A stretch of 64,000 bases of DNA from Pseudoalteromonas sp. EB27. GTDB lineage: Bacteria; Pseudomonadota; Gammaproteobacteria; Enterobacterales; Alteromonadaceae. The notes under the pieces are model-generated. The model saw only the letters and a list, made by a program, of their open reading frames with translations, was not told the DNA's origin and searched no databases. Location of the stretch: NCBI RefSeq assembly GCF_001974875.1, contig NZ_MTQD01000014.1, forward strand, positions 1-64,000, in the 5' to 3' direction. The translations under genes and the position numbers were made by a program. Below, piece after piece: positions 25,731-35,080 of the stretch. Numbering within the stretch: the first letter of the stretch is position 1; every line of letters starts with the position of its first letter.

Positions 25731-26591
25731 ATGACGTTAGAACACATAAACCAAATTCTTGCCTTTGTTGTATTTAGTTACAGCGATGTACACATTACCG
25801 TAGCAAAAATTATTAAAGTGCCTTTAATACTTTTCGCTATTTGGTTTATTGTGACGCGTATTGGCAAGCTAATAACAAAAACATTATTGGCAAAAAAACT
25901 AAGCCAAGATGCCGTGCATTTATTTACACGTATCTACTTTATTTTAAGTATCGCAATTTTAATTTTTACATCTTTAGAAGTATTAAGCATACCGCTGACT
26001 GCGTTTGCTTTTGTGTCGGGTGCAATAGCCATTGGTGTAGGCTTTGGTGCGCAAAACATAATAAATAACTTTATTAGTGGCTGGATATTGATGTGGGAAC
26101 GTCCAATACGTATTGGTGACTTTTTAGAGGTAGGGAATGCAAAAGGCGTAGTAGAAACAATTAACACTCGCTCAACGCGTATCCGTCGAAATGACGGCGT
26201 ACATATGCTTATTCCTAATTCTCAATTGCTCGAAAATACAGTAACAAATTGGACGCTAATAGATGGCAATGCACGCTCATCGGTCAGTGTAGGTGTTGCA
26301 TACGGTTCAGATGTGATACTGGTTAAAAAGCTTATTCAACAAGTGCTTGACGACCATGAAGCAATATTGGTTAATCCAAAGTCGTCGGTATTATTTGATG
26401 ACTTTGCTGATAGCTCGCTCGTATTTAATGCTATTTTTTGGGTATGCGCCGAGTCCGAAACCATGCTTAGAAAAGTGCGCAGTGATATTCGTTTTAGTAT
26501 TTACGCTGTATTTGAAAAGCATGATGTAGTGATTGCCTTCCCTCAGCGCGACATTCATATCGACGGTGAAATTGCGTTTAAGCGCTCATAA
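25731..26591 (+). CDS. MscS-family mechanosensitive channel
   Basis: 286 residues with three N-terminal membrane helices. The pore helix region reads FAFVSGAIAIGVGFGAQNIINNFISG, with the characteristic GFGAQNIINN segment, and is followed by the beta domain (LMWERPIRIGDFLEVGNAKG, then NTRSTRIRRNDG). The C-terminal alpha/beta domain is complete. It releases solutes under hypo-osmotic shock. It is transcribed alone. Confidence 0.9.
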   Translation: MTLEHINQILAFVVFSYSDVHITVAKIIKVPLILFAIWFIVTRIGKLITKTLLAKKLSQDAVHLFTRIYFILSIAILIFTSLEVLSIPLTAFAFVSGAIAIGVGFGAQNIINNFISGWILMWERPIRIGDFLEVGNAKGVVETINTRSTRIRRNDGVHMLIPNSQLLENTVTNWTLIDGNARSSVSVGVAYGSDVILVKKLIQQVLDDHEAILVNPKSSVLFDDFADSSLVFNAIFWVCAESETMLRKVRSDIRFSIYAVFEKHDVVIAFPQRDIHIDGEIAFKRS

Positions 26592-26843
26592 TCCAAATAC
26601 AGTAGCTATTTAAAGTCATTTTTGGATGGCTTTATTTGTATATAAGTAGATGTTTCTATTTTAGGTTAACATGTAAAACAATCCATTCTTCCTACTCCAG
26701 TTTATTAAAACCAACAAAGGACATATGTCCGCACTATTAGGTTTTTGCATCTAAATAGTGATAAAAATGCGTAATCTTGTAGTTAAATGTTGCAAAAAAG
26801 TTTCTAATTATGTCAATATTTATGCAGTAAAATTATTACAAAA
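26592..26843. other. Intergenic region, no gene seen
   Basis: About 250 bases between the MscS and TonB-receptor genes, AT-rich with no coding frame, clear terminator or repeat. The right end leads into the receptor promoter. Confidence 0.5.
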
Positions 26844-26852
26844 TGATATAAT
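26844..26852 (+). promoter_or_regulatory. Extended -10 promoter for the TonB receptor
   Basis: TGATATAAT is an extended -10 (TGnTATAAT) with a perfect TATAAT at 26847-26852 and no good -35, as expected for that class. Transcription from about 26859 would give a leader of roughly 165 nt before ATG 27025. The leader contains a GC-rich patch, a possible 7-codon reading frame (26915-26938, AAGG 9 bases upstream) and the hairpin arms ACTTACCTT/AAGGTATAAGT. Confidence 0.5.
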
Positions 26853-27024
26853 CTTAATCGTTCGTTCAGCCTTATAGCATCGTTTTTGTACTCTCGATAA
26901 TAAGGTCCGCGCGCATGACGCAAGTCGCGAAAAATTGAACGAGCCCGCAACTTACCTTCAAGGTATAAGTAGCGCAACACAAAAAACCGTTGAACAAGAG
27001 TGCACAAAAAAGGTTAAACCCAAC

Positions 27025-29289
27025 ATGAAAGCAATGAAAAGATCTACGTTAGCCACCCTAATCAATGCAACGTTGTTCTCTGCAGTAGCAGGTACTTCAT
27101 TTTCTTCTTTAGCCGCTGAAGAAGCAGCTAAAAAAAGTAACCAACTAGAAGTTATTCAGGTAACAGCTCGTAAACGTGTAGAAAACGCTCAAGAAGTACC
27201 AGTAGCAGTATCTGCTCTACAAGGTGATAACCTTGATGCGTATAGCTCAGCTGGTATGGATATTCGTTTTTTAAATGCGAAAATTCCAAGTTTATCAATT
27301 GAATCTTCATTTGGTCGTTCATTCCCACGCTTTTACGTTCGTGGTTTAGGTAATACCGATTTTGATCTGAATGCATCACAACCAGTATCACTTGTTGTTG
27401 ATGAAGTCGTTCAAGAAAATGCAATTTTAAAAGGCTTCCCAGTATTTGATGTTGAACGCGTAGAAGTATTACGTGGACCGCAGGGAACTTTATTTGGACG
27501 TAACACGCCGGCTGGCCTTGTTAAGTTTGATACTGTTAAACCAAGCCAAGAATTTGATGGTTATGGCTCTGTTTCATACGGTAGCCGTGGCGCTGTAGAC
27601 ACAAGTGGTGCTGTAGGTGGTGCTTTAACTGACCGTTTATCTGCTCGTGTTTCATTATTATGGCAAGATAAAGACGATTACATTGATAACCAAGCTCCAG
27701 GCTTTGAAGCTAAAGACGAGCAAGGTGGTTACACTGAAAAAGCGGCACGTGTTCAATTTTTATATGAAGGCGATGATTTTACTGCTTTATTAAACTATCA
27801 CACACGTGATTTAGATGGCTCGCCAATTGCCTTTCGTGCAAATGTAATTAAAACGGGTACTAACGAGCTAGTAGATAACTATGAAAGTGATGTTGTTTAT
27901 CAAGATGCGGCATCTCGCTCTACTCAACAAGTAGAATCTGAAGGTGCGAGCTTAAAGCTTGAGTGGGAACTTAAAAACCACACAATCACTTCAATTTCTG
28001 CATGGGAAAGTGCTGAAATTTATTCTCGCGCTGACATCGACGGCGGTTACGGTGCTTCTTATATTCCTGATTTCATGGGGCCTGGTTTTATCCCTTTCTC
28101 TTCAGAAAGTGCTGATGGTATTCCAGATCACGACCAGTTGACGCAAGAGCTACGTTTATCTAGTAACTTTGATGGCGATTTAAATTATCAAGTAGGTGTT
28201 TTTTACTTCGATGAAGAACTAACTATTGAAAACTACAGCTACGATACATTCTCAACACCCGATGCTGGTGCTTTAAATGGCTATGTTCGCCAACAGCAAG
28301 ATACTACAGCTTGGGCTGTATTTGGTTCTGTAGATTATACTTTTTCAGATGACTTAAAAGTAACAGCGGGACTTCGTTACTCTGATGATGATAAAGATTT
28401 TGTAGCAGACCGTACACTTAGCCCAATTGGCGGCGGTGCATTACTGGTAGAGCGTGATGTTAGTGACGACCATGTTAGCTGGGATTTATCTGCAAATTAT
28501 AAAGTAAACGATGATGTTAACTGGTACGGCCGTGTAGCCAATAGCTTCCGCGCACCTAGTTTACAAGGTCGTATTTTGTTTGGTGATGATGTAACAACAG
28601 CTGAATCAGAAACGGTAACATCGTACGAAACGGGTATAAAGTCAGACGTGCTAGACGGCCAAGGTCGTGTTAACGCAACTGTGTTTTATTACACAATGGA
28701 CGACCAACAGCTTACAGCTGTTGGCGGTGGTGCTAACTTTAACCGTTTAGTTAATGCTGATAAAACGACTGGTTATGGTTTTGAGCTAGATACACAGTGG
28801 GTATTGAGTGATGAGTTCAATGCAACGTTTAACCTAAGCTATAACAAAACAGAAATCAAAGATAACGATTTAGCTGTAGCTGTTTGTGCACAATGTACTG
28901 TAACTGACCCAATTAATGCTTCTGGGCTTGCTGTACTTGATGGTAATAGCTTACCGCATGCGCCTGAGTGGATCTCTAACTTTACGCTTCGCTACACTAA
29001 AGAACTTGCCGATGGTAACTTCTTCGCAAGCGGTGATATTTCTTATCGCAGTAAAATCAATATGTTCCTTTACGAATCGGTAGAGTTTGAAGGTAAAGAG
29101 CTTATTGAAACAGGTTTGCGTACAGGTTACACATGGTCTGAAGGCGATTACGAATACGAAGTAGCTGCTTTTGTTCGTAACTTATTTGACGAGCAACAAG
29201 TTATTGGCGCAGTAGACTTTAATAACAATACAGGTATTGTTAACGAAGAGCGTTATGTTGGTGCTGAATTTAAAGTTAACTTCTTCTAA
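27025..29289 (+). CDS. TonB-dependent outer-membrane receptor
   Basis: 754 residues from ATG 27025, preceded by AAAAAGG. The frame extends to 26935, but that adds a segment without signal character. Signal peptide about 1-33 (FSSLAAEE). The TonB box follows (LEVIQVTARK), then the plug domain with VLRGPQGTLFGRNTPAG and a 22-strand barrel ending in an aromatic residue (GAEFKVNFF). It imports a large substrate using TonB energy. No neighbouring degradation genes tell which one, and no convincing Fur box was seen, so iron siderophore uptake is not specifically supported. Confidence 0.9.
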   Translation: MKAMKRSTLATLINATLFSAVAGTSFSSLAAEEAAKKSNQLEVIQVTARKRVENAQEVPVAVSALQGDNLDAYSSAGMDIRFLNAKIPSLSIESSFGRSFPRFYVRGLGNTDFDLNASQPVSLVVDEVVQENAILKGFPVFDVERVEVLRGPQGTLFGRNTPAGLVKFDTVKPSQEFDGYGSVSYGSRGAVDTSGAVGGALTDRLSARVSLLWQDKDDYIDNQAPGFEAKDEQGGYTEKAARVQFLYEGDDFTALLNYHTRDLDGSPIAFRANVIKTGTNELVDNYESDVVYQDAASRSTQQVESEGASLKLEWELKNHTITSISAWESAEIYSRADIDGGYGASYIPDFMGPGFIPFSSESADGIPDHDQLTQELRLSSNFDGDLNYQVGVFYFDEELTIENYSYDTFSTPDAGALNGYVRQQQDTTAWAVFGSVDYTFSDDLKVTAGLRYSDDDKDFVADRTLSPIGGGALLVERDVSDDHVSWDLSANYKVNDDVNWYGRVANSFRAPSLQGRILFGDDVTTAESETVTSYETGIKSDVLDGQGRVNATVFYYTMDDQQLTAVGGGANFNRLVNADKTTGYGFELDTQWVLSDEFNATFNLSYNKTEIKDNDLAVAVCAQCTVTDPINASGLAVLDGNSLPHAPEWISNFTLRYTKELADGNFFASGDISYRSKINMFLYESVEFEGKELIETGLRTGYTWSEGDYEYEVAAFVRNLFDEQQVIGAVDFNNNTGIVNEERYVGAEFKVNFF

Positions 29290-29316
29290 AGATAACCTTA
29301 AATTATATTAATTTTT

Positions 29317-29346
29317 AAAAGCCTGCCTTGTGCAGGCTTTTATGTT
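29317..29346 (+). terminator. Intrinsic terminator after the TonB receptor
   Basis: AAAAGCCTGC (29317-29326) and GCAGGCTTTT (29332-29341), 5-base loop, T-rich tail. Confidence 0.9.
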
Positions 29347-29394
29347 TTTATAAAGCTGGTAAAGTAGCGTTAATTAATTTAAAGAGATAAGAAA

Positions 29395-29694
29395 ATGGCT
29401 GGATTTTGGAATTACCGTGTAATTTTTTGTGAAGCAACGAAAGACGAAGCAGCGCAATATCAAATACACGAAGTAGAATATAACCTAAATGGTAAAGTAA
29501 CTAACTGGTCAGAAACTGGCGCAGCCCCTTTTGGTACGACCTTAGATGAATTGAAAGATGACTCAGAACGCTTAAAAACAGCATTTGAAAAACCTGTACT
29601 TAAAGTTATGCGTAAAACGCGTGGCTATGAGCTTGTTGATGTTGATACGGGTGAAGAAGCCACTGGTGAGCCACCAGCTGGTCTAACGCAATAA
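29395..29694 (+). CDS. Conserved small protein of unknown function
   Basis: 99 residues, soluble and acidic. The N-terminal half (WNYRVIFCEATKDEAAQYQI, HEVEYNLNGKVTNWSE) and the following TTLDELKDDSERLKTAFEKP resemble a family of unnamed small proteins, also found in cyanobacteria, that share WNYRV, a tyrosine-rich strand, LEELKxD and KPVL motifs. The function of that family is not known to me. The tail (EEATGEPPAGLTQ) is probably disordered. It has its own terminator, so it is a single-gene unit. Confidence 0.75.
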   Translation: MAGFWNYRVIFCEATKDEAAQYQIHEVEYNLNGKVTNWSETGAAPFGTTLDELKDDSERLKTAFEKPVLKVMRKTRGYELVDVDTGEEATGEPPAGLTQ

Positions 29695-29706
29695 CTACAA
29701 TTTAAT

Positions 29707-29730
29707 AAAGGCGCTTAGGCGCCTTTTTTA
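29707..29730 (+). terminator. Intrinsic terminator after the 99-residue protein gene
   Basis: AAAGGCGC (29707-29714) and GCGCCTTT (29719-29726) with loop ttag and a long T run. Confidence 0.9.
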
Positions 29731-29767
29731 TTATCAAAATTTAGCTTAGGTTAAATAAGGAATGAGG

Positions 29768-30424
29768 ATGACATTACAGGCAGTATTATTTGATATGGAT
29801 GGCACATTAGTTGATTCAGAAAGCATGCATTTTGTATGTTGGAGTAAACTACTTAAGCCTTATGGTGTTAGTTATTTAGAAAATGATTTTTGTCAGCGTT
29901 TTTCGGGGCGCCCGACTTTAGAAGCTGCAATAGAGATTAAGCAAGAGCATAACTTACCGGTAAGTGCACAGTTTTTAGCGGATGAAAAATACCGCCTATT
30001 TGGCGAATATGTAATAACACATTTACCGCCACTCATGCCATTTACAGAGCAAACATTGAAAGCCGTAAAAGCGAGTGGCTTAAAAATGGCGCTAGTAACT
30101 GGTAGTGCTAAAAGTGAAGCCATGCCAATACTTAAAGGTTTAGGGTTTTATGAGCTGTTTGACACGGTGGTAACAAAAGATGATGTAACTAACCCTAAAC
30201 CAGCAGGAGACCCATATTTACTGGCGCTTAAGCAGATAAATATACAAGCTGGCAATGCAATTGCTGTTGAGGATACATTTACCGGCGTTACGGCGGCCAA
30301 CAACGCCTTATTACGTGTTGTAGCTATTGCTAATAGCCACACTAAAGATCATGATTTTAGCCAAGCTACTTATAAAATGAGTAACTTAGATGAGTTTTGG
30401 CAATGGGCGCAATCTCAACTATAG
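29768..30424 (+). CDS. HAD-family phosphatase (beta-phosphoglucomutase-like)
   Basis: Start taken at ATG 29768 (218 residues) because AAGGA sits 6 bases before it and directly abuts the alternative ATG 29762. HAD motif I is LFDMDGTLVDSE with both aspartates, motif II ALVTGSAKS, motif III lysine near TNPKPAGDPY and motif IV AVEDTFTGV. The helical cap and length fit the sugar-phosphate phosphatase/phosphoglucomutase group. The exact substrate is unknown. The DNA ligase gene follows at a short distance and is probably cotranscribed. Confidence 0.87.
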   Translation: MTLQAVLFDMDGTLVDSESMHFVCWSKLLKPYGVSYLENDFCQRFSGRPTLEAAIEIKQEHNLPVSAQFLADEKYRLFGEYVITHLPPLMPFTEQTLKAVKASGLKMALVTGSAKSEAMPILKGLGFYELFDTVVTKDDVTNPKPAGDPYLLALKQINIQAGNAIAVEDTFTGVTAANNALLRVVAIANSHTKDHDFSQATYKMSNLDEFWQWAQSQL

Positions 30425-30457
30425 TTTAAGCCAACTTTTACTTGCTTGGATGCGCCA

Positions 30458-31300
30458 ATGTTTACTTTTAAACATCTGCTTTTAATTGTTGCTGTACTTT
30501 TTACGCAATGTATAAGTGCAGCACAACCCTCTGTTTTACTGGCTAAAGTATATGACGAAACTAAACATTACGATGTAAGTAAATATTTAGTCAGTGAAAA
30601 ATATGATGGTGTGAGAGCTATATGGACTGGCACGCAGTTTGTTACTCGCAAGGGCAATATTATCAATTCGCCAAGTTGGTTTACAGCCACATTGCCAAAT
30701 GTATGGCTTGATGGTGAGCTATGGACCAAGCGTAAGCACTTTTCTGTGCTTAGTGGCATAGTAAGAACTAAAAAACCTAATAATCATGATTGGCAAACTA
30801 TTACTTATAAAGTATTTGATATGCCAGATAAAAACTTGCCTTTTAGCACTCGCTATAAAAACTATAATGAGCTCATTACTAGCCTAAACTCGCCGCATAT
30901 TAGTGTTGTAGTTCAATATAGCTTTACCAATAATGAGCAGCTTACAGAGTATTTTGAAAACATAACTAAACAGGGCGGTGAGGGCGTAATGCTTCATTTG
31001 GCTAGTGCTAAGCACAGTAATGGACGGAGCAATTCATTACTAAAATTAAAGCCTTATTTAGATGCTGAAGCGATTGTAGTAGCGCATTTACCAGGTAAAG
31101 GCAAGTACCAAGGTATGTTAGGGGCATTAAGAGTAAAAACAGCACAAGGGCAGGTGTTTTCTATTGGTACTGGGTTTAGTGATGCACAGCGCGCAGCCCC
31201 GCCCGAGATAGGTAGCACTGTAACATATCGATTTCATGGTTTAACAAAAAATGGTTTACCGCGTTTCGCTAGTTTTTTACGTGCCAGAGACAGTTTATAA
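30458..31300 (+). CDS. Exported ATP-dependent DNA ligase (LigE type)
   Basis: From ATG 30458 the 280-residue product starts with a signal peptide (MFTFKHLLLIVAVLFTQCIS, cleavage near SAAQ). The ligase core has nucleotidyl-acceptor Lys48 in SEKYDGVRAIW, WLDGELW, GGEGVMLH and LLKLKPYLDAEAIVV. It is the minimal two-domain form with an OB fold at the end. LigE enzymes are periplasmic and seal nicked DNA, and have been linked to DNA uptake and extracellular DNA/biofilm. Cofactor use in an ATP-poor periplasm is unresolved. The frame extends to a TTG at 30446, which would spoil the signal peptide. Confidence 0.88.
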   Translation: MFTFKHLLLIVAVLFTQCISAAQPSVLLAKVYDETKHYDVSKYLVSEKYDGVRAIWTGTQFVTRKGNIINSPSWFTATLPNVWLDGELWTKRKHFSVLSGIVRTKKPNNHDWQTITYKVFDMPDKNLPFSTRYKNYNELITSLNSPHISVVVQYSFTNNEQLTEYFENITKQGGEGVMLHLASAKHSNGRSNSLLKLKPYLDAEAIVVAHLPGKGKYQGMLGALRVKTAQGQVFSIGTGFSDAQRAAPPEIGSTVTYRFHGLTKNGLPRFASFLRARDSL

Positions 31301-31362
31301 CATTTATAAATTTTACAAAGTGTGCTAAATTGCGCGGCCTTTTTGGTAATGTGTGGTGAAGT

Positions 31363-32727
31363 ATGTTTGTAGGTTTTGATTACGGTAGTTCTAATTGTGC
31401 TATGGGTGTAATGAGCGAGGGTAATGTTCAATTAGTACCGCTAGAGCAAGGAAAACATTACCTACCGTCTACACTTTACACTCATCACAGTGCCTTGGTT
31501 GTTGACTTTGTTGCTAAGCATTTACACGGCACAGACCATGAACATAACTTTTTAACTCAGCGCCAAGCATTATTAAATACCTTGCCGCGTATTAAGTCAG
31601 ACCTTGATTTACAACCTTCAGATGAAACCCTATTTATTGGTCGTGAAGCGATTAGCGAGTACGTGCAGTTTCCTGAAGAAGGTTACTTTGTTAAGTCCCC
31701 TAAATCATTTTTTGGCGCAACGGGCCTTAAACAAGGTCAAATTAACTTTTTTGAAGATATCGCAACAGCGATGATCTTAAAAATTAAGCAACGCGCTGAG
31801 CTCTCTCTAGGTAAAACACTTACGCAAACAGTGATTGGTCGCCCAGTAAACTTTCAGGCTGTGGGTGGTGAGCAATCAAATCAACAAGCGGTCGGTATTT
31901 TAGAACGCGCTGCTAAACGTGCTGGTTTTAAAGACGTAGAGTTTTTATATGAGCCACTTGCTGCGGGTATCGATTATGAGAGTGATTTAACTCAGGATCA
32001 AAAAGTACTTGTTATTGATATTGGTGGTGGTACAAGTGACTGCTCGTTTGTACAAATGGGCCCAAGCTTTAGAGGCAATAGCCAGCGCGATGGCGATTTT
32101 TTATCTCACAGCGGTAAACGTATTGGCGGAAATGATTTAGATATTGCATTGAGCTATCATGGTTTAATGCCGTTATTGGGTTTAGGCAGTACGTTTAAAT
32201 CGGGTTTGCCTTTGCCTAATCAAGCATTTTGGCAAGCGTGTAAAATTAACGATGTAAACTTACAAAGCCAATTCTATAGTGAGAGCCATACCCGAGAGCT
32301 GAATGCACAATTACGTGATGTAAGTGCGCCAGAGCTTTATAAGCGTTTAATACATTTACAGCAAAACAAGCAAGGCCATCAGTTAGTGCAACAAGGTGAA
32401 GCGGCTAAAATAGCACTTTCATCAGCTAGTGCGTTTTATTGTGATTTAAGCTTTTTAGATAGTGGGCTGAATAAAAATGTATCGGTAAGCGATTTAGCTG
32501 TTGCCGTTGAGAGTAGTATTAGCCAAATAGTTACTTTAGCAAAACAAGCAATCAGCGACGCTGCAACCACGCCAGACATTATTTACTTAACAGGCGGTAG
32601 TGCACAATCACCATTGATTAAAGCGGCTTTAAGTGAGCACTTAGGCGATATAAAAATGGTTAACGGGGATCACTTTGGTAGTGTAACCGCTGGCCTGACT
32701 AAATGGGCCAGCATGCTTTATAAGTAG
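31363..32727 (+). CDS. yegD: Hsp70-family chaperone-like protein YegD
   Basis: 454 residues. The actin-like ATPase domain begins MFVGFDYGSSNCAMGVM (phosphate 1) and continues with FLYEPLAAGIDYE, VLVIDIGGGTSDCSFVQMG (phosphate 2) and IYLTGGSAQSPLI (adenosine). The substrate-binding domain of DnaK is missing, as in E. coli YegD. A client or a role is not established. Monocistronic and convergent with mgsA. Confidence 0.9.
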   Translation: MFVGFDYGSSNCAMGVMSEGNVQLVPLEQGKHYLPSTLYTHHSALVVDFVAKHLHGTDHEHNFLTQRQALLNTLPRIKSDLDLQPSDETLFIGREAISEYVQFPEEGYFVKSPKSFFGATGLKQGQINFFEDIATAMILKIKQRAELSLGKTLTQTVIGRPVNFQAVGGEQSNQQAVGILERAAKRAGFKDVEFLYEPLAAGIDYESDLTQDQKVLVIDIGGGTSDCSFVQMGPSFRGNSQRDGDFLSHSGKRIGGNDLDIALSYHGLMPLLGLGSTFKSGLPLPNQAFWQACKINDVNLQSQFYSESHTRELNAQLRDVSAPELYKRLIHLQQNKQGHQLVQQGEAAKIALSSASAFYCDLSFLDSGLNKNVSVSDLAVAVESSISQIVTLAKQAISDAATTPDIIYLTGGSAQSPLIKAALSEHLGDIKMVNGDHFGSVTAGLTKWASMLYK

Positions 32728-32736
32728 CTTAAAAAT

Positions 32737-33201
32737 TTAAAGATCTATTTGTCGGGTTGCGAGGTATTTTTCGTAATCTGGCAATGTACGCTCAAGCTCT
32801 ACGTCCATAAGCGGTGAGCTCAATAACATATCGGCGCTTACTTCATTACACGCCACCGGAATATTCCAAACAGCGGCTAAACGTAGCAGTGCTTTAACAT
32901 CAGGGTCGTGAGGCTGTGATGCTAATGGGTCCCAAAAAAATATTAAAACATGTATTTCATGCTCCGCTATTTTAGCGCCTAGTTGCTGATCGCCGCCCAT
33001 TGGGCCACTTAAAAGCTGAACTACATCAAGCCCTGTGGTCTTTTGGATTAAATGCCCCGTAGTACCGGTGCCATATAAAGTGTGTTTGCTTAATATGTCT
33101 TTGTGCTTTTCACACCATACTTTTAATGCTGCTTTTTTACCGTCGTGTGCAACTAAAGCAATATTCTTTTGCGCGGGAAGAGATTGTGTTTTTTGTTCCA
33201 T
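32737..33201 (-). CDS. mgsA: Methylglyoxal synthase
   Basis: 154 residues, normal length. It converts dihydroxyacetone phosphate to methylglyoxal and phosphate, relieving sugar-phosphate stress. Motifs are [30 protein letters not shown] (phosphate loop), [14 protein letters not shown] with the catalytic Asp, [20 protein letters not shown] and CNEVSADML. Cytosolic. The downstream end meets yegD tail to tail. Confidence 0.95.
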   Translation of the reverse strand: MEQKTQSLPAQKNIALVAHDGKKAALKVWCEKHKDILSKHTLYGTGTTGHLIQKTTGLDVVQLLSGPMGGDQQLGAKIAEHEIHVLIFFWDPLASQPHDPDVKALLRLAAVWNIPVACNEVSADMLLSSPLMDVELERTLPDYEKYLATRQIDL

Positions 33202-33239
33202 GCTGATTCTTTTTATTAGTTAACCACTGTTTTGGTTAG

Positions 33240-33884
33240 TTAAAATAATAGATTGATAGCAAGGGCAATAAATACAATGCCGGTGATTCTATCAATCCAA
33301 AGTTGGCTATTTGGGTTACGTCTAAAAAACTGTGCAATTTTGTCGCCAAAATAAATATACGTGCAGTCAATCGGAAAAGCAAAAAGAGGGTAAAGTAAGC
33401 CAAAAAAAGCGAGCTGAAAAGTAGCAGATGAAAGCGTTGGATCTACAAATTGCGGAATAAATGCAATAAAGAATAACGCTACTTTGGGGTTCAGTACTTC
33501 AGTCATCATGGCCTGAAACATGACGTTACTTTTTTTGCTGGTATTTATATGCGGTTTATCGGTTTGCGTGCCCTCTGATACAAGCTCTTGCTGCTTTAAC
33601 GTGCCTTTAATCATCACAAGCCCTAAATAACATAAGTATGCAGCACCTGCATATTGCACTGCGGCATAGGTACTAGGAGAAGCTTTTAGTACTGCGCTTA
33701 GGCCTACAACAGCAAACAGTGTATGAACAACCCCACCTAATGCAAAACCAAAAGCACTTTGCATACCAGCGCTTCGTCCATTAGCAAATGTTTGTGCCAT
33801 CAAAAATGCATTTGATGGCCCAGGCGCTACTGCCATTAAAAAGCTGGCTAATAAAAATGAAACTAAAAAATCAGGATTGATCAT
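33240..33884 (-). CDS. LysE/RhtB-family amino-acid exporter
   Basis: 214 residues with six membrane helices. The N-terminus has the family segment MAVAPGPSNAFLMAQTFANG, and GAAYLCYLGLVMIKG lies in the middle. These proteins export amino acids (lysine, threonine, homoserine lactone). The specific substrate is unclear. Its ATG overlaps the stop of the upstream Bcr/CflA gene by four bases, so both exporters are made from one message. Confidence 0.88.
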   Translation of the reverse strand: MINPDFLVSFLLASFLMAVAPGPSNAFLMAQTFANGRSAGMQSAFGFALGGVVHTLFAVVGLSAVLKASPSTYAAVQYAGAAYLCYLGLVMIKGTLKQQELVSEGTQTDKPHINTSKKSNVMFQAMMTEVLNPKVALFFIAFIPQFVDPTLSSATFQLAFFGLLYPLFAFPIDCTYIYFGDKIAQFFRRNPNSQLWIDRITGIVFIALAINLLF

Positions 33885-35080
33885 TGAGCGCTTTTAGTTG
33901 GATGTAAAGTATGTGCTTTTTTGCTCATTAAAATAATCCAAAGCGGAACTAGTAATAATAAATGAAAAGCAATTAACCACGGTGTACTTAACCCCAAATA
34001 TTGGGTTAAAACAACGAGTATACTCGCGCCACTCATTTGCATAGCACCAAGTAATGCAGAGGCTGTGCCTGCTTGTTTAGGAAAGCTAGATAGGGACATA
34101 CCTGCAGCAGAGCCTAAACTTAAAGCAAACCCTAATGCTGCAATTAAGATAGGTAACATAAGCGCAAATGCTGTTTCTATACCGCTAAGGGCTAGCATTA
34201 AAATGCCTGAAAAAACCAGTACACTCACACCGACACGCAAAGCGCGCTGGCTATTTCGTTTAATGTACGTTGGTAGTATAAAACTTGCGACAATACTTAT
34301 TACGGCATTTAACGTAAACCAAAAAGTAAAGTCGGCTACTGTGCCGCCTAAATGCGTAATAAGCCAGCCTGGTGCGAGCGTTACATAAACTAATATAGCC
34401 GACATGGCGACCATACAAATTAGACTATTAAACAAGAATATTGGTGTTTTAATAATCGGTGTAAAGCGACGCAAATCTAAAATATGGCCCTGATAATGGC
34501 TATCAGCAGGACGGGTCTCTCTAAAAAAGAATAGAGTAACAATAAGGCCTAAAATGGCAAACGCGGTTAAAAACATAAAGTTCATACGCCAGCCAAATTG
34601 TACGGTAAGCCAGGCCCCTAAAATAGGTGCCATTGCCGGAATAAAGCACACAATCCCGTTAAGATAAGTGATCATTTGCCCGCTTCGTTCACTACCATAT
34701 TTGTCACGCACTATCGCAAATGCGACAACAAATGTGGCACACGCTCCAAAACCTTGAAGCGCACGTGCAATCATTAATACTTCAAAAGATGGTGAGTAAT
34801 AGGCAAGTAATGCTGAGCCTGCATATAAACTAATGCCCACTATAGCCACTGGCTTTCGGCCAAATTTATCAGCTAAAGGACCTGCAATCAATTGGCCTAA
34901 ACCTACTGTTAGCATAAAAATAGCAACGGTTTGCTGTACTTGTTGTTCTGTTACTGCAAATTGTTCTGCAATAGTAGGAAAAGCGGGTAAGTAAATATCG
35001 ATTGCCATAGGGCAAAATATAACGAGTAACGCTAAGATAAGTAATAAAGTCATATTAGGTTTAGCGGGCTGTGTTTGCAT
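33881..35080 (-). CDS. Bcr/CflA-family multidrug efflux transporter (MFS)
   Basis: 399 residues from ATG 35080, which follows GGAGACTCA. A longer frame to 35158 lacks a ribosome site. Twelve membrane helices; ALLVIFCPMAIDIYLPAFPT in helix 1 and GPLADKFGRKPVAIVGIS (motif A) after helix 2 are typical of Bcr/CflA proton-drug antiporters, as is ALQGFGACATFVVAFAIVRD. Likely exports bicyclomycin-like or other drugs from the inner membrane. Overlaps the LysE gene (ATGA). Confidence 0.9.
   Translation of the reverse strand: MQTQPAKPNMTLLLILALLVIFCPMAIDIYLPAFPTIAEQFAVTEQQVQQTVAIFMLTVGLGQLIAGPLADKFGRKPVAIVGISLYAGSALLAYYSPSFEVLMIARALQGFGACATFVVAFAIVRDKYGSERSGQMITYLNGIVCFIPAMAPILGAWLTVQFGWRMNFMFLTAFAILGLIVTLFFFRETRPADSHYQGHILDLRRFTPIIKTPIFLFNSLICMVAMSAILVYVTLAPGWLITHLGGTVADFTFWFTLNAVISIVASFILPTYIKRNSQRALRVGVSVLVFSGILMLALSGIETAFALMLPILIAALGFALSLGSAAGMSLSSFPKQAGTASALLGAMQMSGASILVVLTQYLGLSTPWLIAFHLLLLVPLWIILMSKKAHTLHPTKSAQ

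Noticed and set aside
26820-26870. Fur box upstream of the TonB receptor
   Set aside because: tgatataatcttaatcg keeps only fragments of the 7-1-7 Fur pattern and is better explained as an extended -10 promoter.
26935-27024. 30-codon N-terminal extension of the TonB receptor
   Set aside because: It starts at a non-ATG codon with no ribosome site and places a hydrophilic segment before a normal signal peptide at 27025.
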